Shown here in pieces: positions 21,518 through 24,583 of a stretch of DNA of 24,583 bases. Both the position numbers and the translations under genes were made by a program. The stretch is taken from the IMG/VR virus record IMGVR_UViG_3300025872_000294, positions 1 to 24,583 of that record; one strand, given 5' to 3'. Each line of letters starts with the position of its first letter. Within the stretch, counting starts at the first letter, position 1. The DNA comes from a virus. The notes under the pieces are model-generated. The model was given only the letters and a program-made list of their open reading frames with translations, was not told the DNA's origin and searched no databases.

Positions 21518-21717
21518 GCCTGCGCCTCCCGCTTCGCGGCGTACGCCTCGCGGTCTGCCTGAGTGCGCGCGATGCGGGCCTCGGCTCGCACGACGCTGCC
21601 GACGACGGTCGGCCAGATGACCACGCGGTCTGTCTGCGCGTTCCGGGTCGTCCGATTCCGCAACGTCGTCGCCTGTCGGACGTCGCACCGCTTCGGGGTG
21701 GGATTGCTCTTGCTCAT
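21514..21717 (-). CDS. Small 67-aa basic protein
   Basis: A basic protein (MSKSNPTPKRCDVRQATTLR, then NRTTRNAQTDRVVIWPTVVG) with a helical, charged C-terminal half (EARIARTQADREAYAAKREA). The ATG at 21717 overlaps the upstream stop as TGATG; its stop overlaps the next start as ATGA. The positive charge would suit nucleic-acid binding, but no motif proves it. Confidence 0.58.
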   Translation of the reverse strand: MSKSNPTPKRCDVRQATTLRNRTTRNAQTDRVVIWPTVVGSVVRAEARIARTQADREAYAAKREAQA

Positions 21718-21941
21718 CACTTCTCTCCTTCCTGGCAGCCGCACCGTGCGGCCAGCCATGCGTCGAACTCGTGGGTCAACTGGCGGCGGGCAGCATCGGT
21801 GGCGATGCCGCGCTCAGCGGCGAACTCGTCCCACCGGCCGCAGACCCAGGCGATGTACTGGTAGCCCTTGAACGGCGCGTCACCGAGGCCGTGGCAGTAG
21901 TGCTGGGCGCGGGGCTGCATGTCCTCGATGGGCATGATCAT
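21717..21941 (-). CDS. Small 74-aa protein with Cys and aromatic residues
   Basis: Begins MIMPIEDMQPRAQHYCHGLG, followed by a Trp/Tyr-rich part (GYQYIAWVCGRWDEFAAERG) and a helical C-terminus (ARRQLTHEFDAWLAARCGCQ). Three to four Cys could bind metal. ATG at 21941 overlaps the upstream stop as ATGA; an internal Met at 21935 is possible. Family not recognised. Confidence 0.58.
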   Translation of the reverse strand: MIMPIEDMQPRAQHYCHGLGDAPFKGYQYIAWVCGRWDEFAAERGIATDAARRQLTHEFDAWLAARCGCQEGEK

Positions 21942-22192
21942 GCTTCACCCAAGATCCGCAGCACTTGGTCAACCGCGACGGCGGGGCGGTACATCCCCGC
22001 GCCTCGCGCATTGCGCCACTCGATGAGGCCGACAGGGGTGTCACACAGTTCGCGCACGGCCTGGATGCACTCAATGAGGTGCGGCCTGCACGGCCACACG
22101 CAGAGCCCCATGATCCCTTTGTTGTCTGCGTCGCAGGTCGGGCAGTAGTAGAAGCCCGGCCCCTCTGCGCGGTAGTGGCGGTTGGAGATCAT
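21938..22192 (-). CDS. Small 84-aa zinc-binding protein
   Basis: A protein with FYYCPTCDADNKGIMGLC near the N-terminus and a later WPCRPH segment, a likely zinc site (two CxxC-like elements), and a helical second half (LIECIQAVRELCDTPVGLIE, then VAVDQVLRILGEA). ATG at 22192 overlaps the upstream stop as ATGA. No function can be named. Confidence 0.6.
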   Translation of the reverse strand: MISNRHYRAEGPGFYYCPTCDADNKGIMGLCVWPCRPHLIECIQAVRELCDTPVGLIEWRNARGAGMYRPAVAVDQVLRILGEA

Positions 22193-22416
22193 GCGTCCGG
22201 CCCCAGGTCGTCGCAGAAGTCCTTAGCGCGCCGCAGGTAGGTCTCGAACACCTCCGGGTAGTCGTCAATCTCGATCACCTGTTCCGGGCCGAACCCGGCC
22301 TCCCATGCCAAGACTTGGGCGATGAAGCGCAACTTCTTGGTGACGCGGTGGCCACGGCAGTGCGTCTCCCCCGCGCTGTCGTAGCAGGGGTCCCAGCCGC
22401 AGTTGAACTTGTTCAT
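22189..22416 (-). CDS. Small 75-aa hypothetical protein
   Basis: The ATG at 22416 overlaps the upstream stop as ATGA. The first half (MNKFNCGWDPCYDSAGETHC) has Cys and His residues in a zinc-like arrangement; the second half is helical and acidic (FIAQVLAWEAGFGPEQVIEI, then ETYLRRAKDFCDDLGPDA). Not recognised. Its place in the early operon suggests an accessory role. Confidence 0.58.
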   Translation of the reverse strand: MNKFNCGWDPCYDSAGETHCRGHRVTKKLRFIAQVLAWEAGFGPEQVIEIDDYPEVFETYLRRAKDFCDDLGPDA

Positions 22417-22715
22417 GCGCACACCCGCCCGACGCGCTCGGCGGTGGCGGCACCGCACTCACTGGCGGAGTGCAACACGCCCGCGACGGCGTAGAAGGTC
22501 GCGTCGCCGAGCAGCGCGCCACGGCAGGCGCAGGGGTTGGCGTGGCGGCGTTCGGCTTCCTTCTCCAGCCCGGCGAGCCAGCCGCGGGTGACGGTGATCA
22601 GCGCGCCGGCGGCTGCGGCGTCGAAGTTGCGGGAGGCGAGCAGGTGCGCGACGGCGAGCAGTCCGAGGACCGACGCGGCGAGGTAGGCGCGGGCGGCGAG
22701 GGTGTGGGGCTCCAT
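22413..22715 (-). CDS. Hypothetical 100-aa hydrophobic protein, first gene of the main early operon
   Basis: A protein with a hydrophobic start (LAARAYLAASVLGLLAVAHL) that may be a membrane segment or buried helix, a second moderately hydrophobic part, a basic helix and a CAC motif. The ATG at 22715 follows AAGGAGAACC, a good site; no gene overlaps it upstream, so translation starts afresh here. A 13-bp hairpin lies in the 109-bp gap before the upstream regulator. Function unknown. Confidence 0.6.
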   Translation of the reverse strand: MEPHTLAARAYLAASVLGLLAVAHLLASRNFDAAAAGALITVTRGWLAGLEKEAERRHANPCACRGALLGDATFYAVAGVLHSASECGAATAERVGRVCA

Positions 22716-22741
22716 GGTTCTCCTTGTCGTGGGTTTGGGGT

Positions 22742-22776
22742 GGCCGCCCCGGCGGTGGATGGGCGCCGGGGCGGCC
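22742..22776 (-). terminator. 13-bp GC-rich hairpin after the early regulator
   Basis: GGCCGCCCCGGCG (22742-22754) pairs perfectly with its complement at 22764-22776 around a 9-base loop. It lies between the HTH regulator (22825-23013) and the first main early gene. It has no U-run, so it may terminate only partly or act as an attenuator that an antiterminator could override. Confidence 0.65.
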
Positions 22777-22824
22777 GCGGTGCTCAACCGCCAAGGGAAG
22801 GAGCGGGAGCACCGGATCGGGGGG

Positions 22825-23013
22825 TTAGGTCTGGCCGAACCAGTTGATGAGGGTCTGGTGACTGACGGTGACGCCGGTGCGGTCTGCGATCTCGGCACGC
22901 AACGCGTACCACGACGCGCCATCCTCGCGGCGCGAGCGGACCCAGGCTTCAAAGTCGATGTCCCCGGCATCGAGGATGCGAGCCTCGATCAGTTGGCGGG
23001 TGGCGGTTGTCAT
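22825..23013 (-). CDS. Small HTH regulator (Cro/early-gene-like)
   Basis: A 62-aa protein that starts MTTATRQLIEARILDAGDID and ends in a helix-turn-helix-like part (WYALRAEIADRTGVTVSHQT, then LINWFGQT). It is divergent from the repressor across 132 bp, the place of Cro-like genes in lambdoid and BPs-like phages. It may repress the repressor gene or control the early operon. The ATG at 23013 has no strong ribosome site; a TTG seven codons earlier is possible but less likely. A hairpin 49 bp downstream may limit read-through to the main early genes. Confidence 0.65.
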   Translation of the reverse strand: MTTATRQLIEARILDAGDIDFEAWVRSRREDGASWYALRAEIADRTGVTVSHQTLINWFGQT

Positions 23014-23145
23014 GAACAGCAAGTTACTTGTCAAAACGGCAAGCGATGGTGCGAAACGCGGGATTTTCCTTCGATCTGTCCGCTATGTGGACGTTTCGCT
23101 AGCCAGGACTAGGAGTTTTTCCCACTTAGTCTCAAACTATTTGCC
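23014..23145. promoter_or_regulatory. Divergent control region between HTH regulator and repressor
   Basis: This 132-bp gap is clearly less GC-rich than its surroundings and should hold the early leftward and repressor promoters. A TTGACA matches a -35 element on the minus strand (complement at 23028-23033), but no good -10 was found with it before the gene start. GCGAAACG (23051-23058) and CGTTTCGC (23092-23099) form an inverted pair, and a third CGTTTCG lies at 23512-23518. GTCC/GGAC at about 23079-23092 gives a further small dyad. These are candidate operators. Confidence 0.6.
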
Positions 23146-23748
23146 ATGAGCGATATGAAGATTCCACCCGCGCAACGCTCCGCGTGGCTGGCCAACACCA
23201 TCCGTGCAGTCGCTATGTCACGAGGGCTCGATCAGCGGCGCCTGGCCGCGCGGCTTGGCTGGGGAGAGGCGATGCTGAGCCGGAAACTGTCGGGGGCACG
23301 CACGATGAAGGTTGCCGAGTTGGAGGCCATCGCCGACGCCCTCGACGTGCCGGCCGGGGAACTGCTCAACGGGTGGCACGGCATGGTGCCGGTGCCGGAC
23401 ATGGCCGATCTCCCAAAACCGCGTGAGGCCCGCCAGCCTCGCAGCCAGGGAGGCCAGTCGTCTTCTTCATGGAAAACACCAGCGCAACCGGTTTCAGGGT
23501 CATCCTTCTCACGTTTCGGACATGTGCGCCTCGGTCATCACCCAGTCAGGGGGGATAGGGGAAGTGCACGATGCACAACATCAGCCACGCATATCTGGAG
23601 CATTTGCGGCTCAAACGCTGCACCGAGGCAACTTTGCACGGGCGGGGATGCTTCCTCGACAAACTCGAGCGCGACCTCGGGTGTCCACCAGTTGAGGCGC
23701 ACGCCGATGTCGTGGCGGCGTGGTATGCGGCGCAGCCGCGCCGCCTAA
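23146..23748 (+). CDS. Phage repressor, viral form with C-terminal extension overlapping integrase
   Basis: A 200-aa open frame. Residues 28-72 form an XRE/HTH_3 DNA-binding domain (RRLAARLGWGEAMLSRKLSG, then ELEAIADALDVPAGELL). After about residue 97 the codons lose their GC-rich third positions and the sequence is Ser/Arg-rich, ending RRSRAA inside the integrase gene (178-bp overlap, different frame). In BPs-like mycobacteriophages attP lies in such a 3' part, and integration replaces an ssrA-like tag ending in Ala-Ala to give a stable repressor. The same is inferred here. Without that, the true C-terminus is uncertain. Confidence 0.72.
   Translation: MSDMKIPPAQRSAWLANTIRAVAMSRGLDQRRLAARLGWGEAMLSRKLSGARTMKVAELEAIADALDVPAGELLNGWHGMVPVPDMADLPKPREARQPRSQGGQSSSSWKTPAQPVSGSSFSRFGHVRLGHHPVRGDRGSARCTTSATHIWSICGSNAAPRQLCTGGDASSTNSSATSGVHQLRRTPMSWRRGMRRSRAA
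23437..23570. other. Candidate attP region between repressor core and integrase
   Basis: A 134-bp stretch that is less GC-rich than neighbouring genes, located between the end of the HTH-like repressor core and the integrase start. In integration-dependent immunity phages the crossover core lies here. A CGTTTCG (23512-23518) and a GTGCACGATGCAC imperfect dyad (23563-23575) are seen. No tRNA 3' end or T-arm-like sequence was recognised, so the core and attB target cannot be named. Confidence 0.45.
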
Positions 23749-24377
23749 CCGCCCGATCGCAGGCAACCATGCTCAGCCAGATCCGCTCCTTCTACCGGTG
23801 GGCGCAATCCCAGGGCCACCGCCCCGACGACCCCACCCGGCTACTCCCCCGCCCGCACGTCGCACCGGGCAGGCCCCGACCCATGGCCACCAGGGATGTC
23901 CACGCCTGCGTCCAGGTCGCGCAGGGCCGCAACTACGCCGCTGTCGTCCTCGCCGCGTATGCCGGGATGCGCGCCATCGAGGTGTCGCGCTGTGAGCGGT
24001 CGTGGCTGCAACCAGACGGGAACCTCGTCATCACCGGGAAGGGCAACCGGACCAGGATCGTGCCGGCGCATCCGCTGGTGGTGCGCGCGTTCACCGCATC
24101 CGAGCACGAGTTGCTGTGGCCGATGATGAACGGCCGGCAGGCCAGCGCCGGGAGCGTGTCGAAGTTGATGAACCGTTGGTTGCATGAGCGGATGGGCCTA
24201 AACGACACGTTCCACTCGCTGCGGCATTGGTTCGGGACGCAACTGTACCGGTCGTCGCGGGATTTGCGGCTGGTGCAGGATCTGATGGGCCATTCGTCGC
24301 CGCAGACGACAGCGGTGTACGCGGACTACTGGCGGCCCGATGCGCGCGCGGCGGTGGCGTTGTTGGAGGTGGCTTGA
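23571..24377 (+). CDS. int: Tyrosine integrase
   Basis: A 268-aa tyrosine recombinase. A short SAM-like core-binding domain (YLEHLRLKRCTEATLHGRG, then IRSFYRWAQSQGH) is followed by the catalytic domain with all expected residues: Arg134 (AGMRAIEVSRC), Lys157 (TGKGNRTR), His215-Arg218 (HSLRHWFGT), His241 (LMGHSSPQTT) and nucleophile Tyr250. At this length there is little room for a separate arm-binding domain, as in the small integrases of integration-dependent immunity phages. GGGGAA precedes the ATG. The 5' part overlaps the repressor frame. A hairpin follows the stop. Confidence 0.93.
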   Translation: MHNISHAYLEHLRLKRCTEATLHGRGCFLDKLERDLGCPPVEAHADVVAAWYAAQPRRLTARSQATMLSQIRSFYRWAQSQGHRPDDPTRLLPRPHVAPGRPRPMATRDVHACVQVAQGRNYAAVVLAAYAGMRAIEVSRCERSWLQPDGNLVITGKGNRTRIVPAHPLVVRAFTASEHELLWPMMNGRQASAGSVSKLMNRWLHERMGLNDTFHSLRHWFGTQLYRSSRDLRLVQDLMGHSSPQTTAVYADYWRPDARAAVALLEVA

Positions 24378-24383
24378 TGCCGA

Positions 24384-24403
24384 CATCACCCGAACGGGTG
24401 ATG
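24384..24403 (+). terminator. Hairpin after integrase
   Basis: CATCACCC (24384-24391) pairs with GGGTGATG (24396-24403) around GAAC, seven bases past the integrase stop. No U-run follows, so this is probably a U-less terminator of the repressor-integrase transcript, insulating the next gene. Confidence 0.65.
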
Positions 24404-24411
24404 TATCGGGG

Positions 24412-24440
24412 TAGACAGTTCGGGCGGGGTCCTGTATTGT
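24412..24440 (+). promoter_or_regulatory. Probable promoter for the next plus-strand gene
   Basis: TAGACA (24412-24417) and TATTGT (24435-24440) are 17 bp apart, close to -35/-10 consensus. The predicted start of transcription is near 24447-24448, which is the A of the next ATG, so the transcript is probably leaderless, a common arrangement in mycobacteria and relatives. Confidence 0.6.
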
Positions 24441-24447
24441 TTAAGAC

Positions 24448-24583
24448 ATGAGCACAGAGACCATCTACGTCACGACCACAGCACTTCTCGGCAAGTGCCA
24501 GTGCGGTACCAAGTACCGCATCGACGCCGACATCGAGAAGACGGAGCGCGTGGCATGGAACGGTCCCGCCACCGATTCGCGGG
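24448..24583 (+). CDS. Start of a small zinc-ribbon-like protein (cut by window edge)
   Basis: The first 45 codons of a plus-strand gene. It reads MSTETIYVTTTALLGKCQCG, then TKYRIDADIEKTERVAWNGP. The CQCG segment may be the first half of a zinc ribbon, with the second pair beyond the edge. No ribosome site precedes the ATG, fitting leaderless translation from the promoter just upstream. Its separate promoter and the hairpin before it suggest expression independent of the integrase, possibly in the lysogen. Function is not recognised. Confidence 0.6.
   Translation, partial: MSTETIYVTTTALLGKCQCGTKYRIDADIEKTERVAWNGPATDSR

Noticed and set aside
23014-23034. TTG start at 23034 for the HTH regulator
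   Set aside because: TTG without a ribosome site; the ATG at 23013 gives a normal N-terminus, although it also lacks a strong site.
23437-23570. A tRNA 3' end as the attachment core
   Set aside because: I looked for a T-arm-like sequence and an acceptor end on both strands and found none convincing.

Overview
The window looks like about 24.6 kb of a temperate, tailed (siphovirus-type) phage or prophage of a high-GC Gram-positive host, probably a mycolic-acid-type actinobacterium. The reasons are the strong GC bias at third codon positions, frequent GTG starts, an Lsr2-like DNA-binding domain, many small Cys-rich proteins, a virion gene order typical of actinobacteriophages, and a repressor-integrase pair at the right end. 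No host gene, tRNA, insertion sequence or CRISPR array was seen.

Nearly everything from 23,013 down to 1 is on the minus strand, so it reads right to left. Most genes are joined by ATGA, GTGA or TGATG stop/start overlaps. In transcription order: (1) a small HTH regulator (22825-23013) divergent from the repressor; (2) an early block (about 22.7-13.6 kb) of small genes around a RecT-like annealing protein, a PD-(D/E)XK exonuclease, a RusA-like resolvase, winged-helix/HTH proteins and zinc-binding proteins; (3) an HNH endonuclease and a repeat-rich gap that is a good cos candidate, then small and large terminase, portal, a MuF-type head protein split over two genes (the second carrying an HExxH metallopeptidase-like domain and followed by an overlapping 44-aa gene), scaffold and major capsid; (4) the head-tail connectors, interrupted by a cassette of five different glycosyltransferases; (5) tail terminator, major tail protein, frameshifted tail assembly chaperones and the start of the tape measure gene, cut by the window edge.

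The rightmost 1.4 kb is on the plus strand: a short HTH repressor whose reading frame runs 178 bp into the tyrosine integrase gene, then the integrase, a hairpin, a probable promoter and the start of an apparently leaderless gene. This layout resembles the integration-dependent immunity switches of mycobacteriophages such as BPs, in which attP lies inside the repressor gene and integration trims a destabilising C-terminus. Because repressor and integrase are still joined, the window appears to show the viral (unintegrated) arrangement.

The points most worth following up are the five-gene glycosyltransferase cassette, the MuF-metallopeptidase with its small partner, the repressor/attP/integrase overlap, the Lsr2-like fusion sharing a module with its neighbour, and the candidate cos site.
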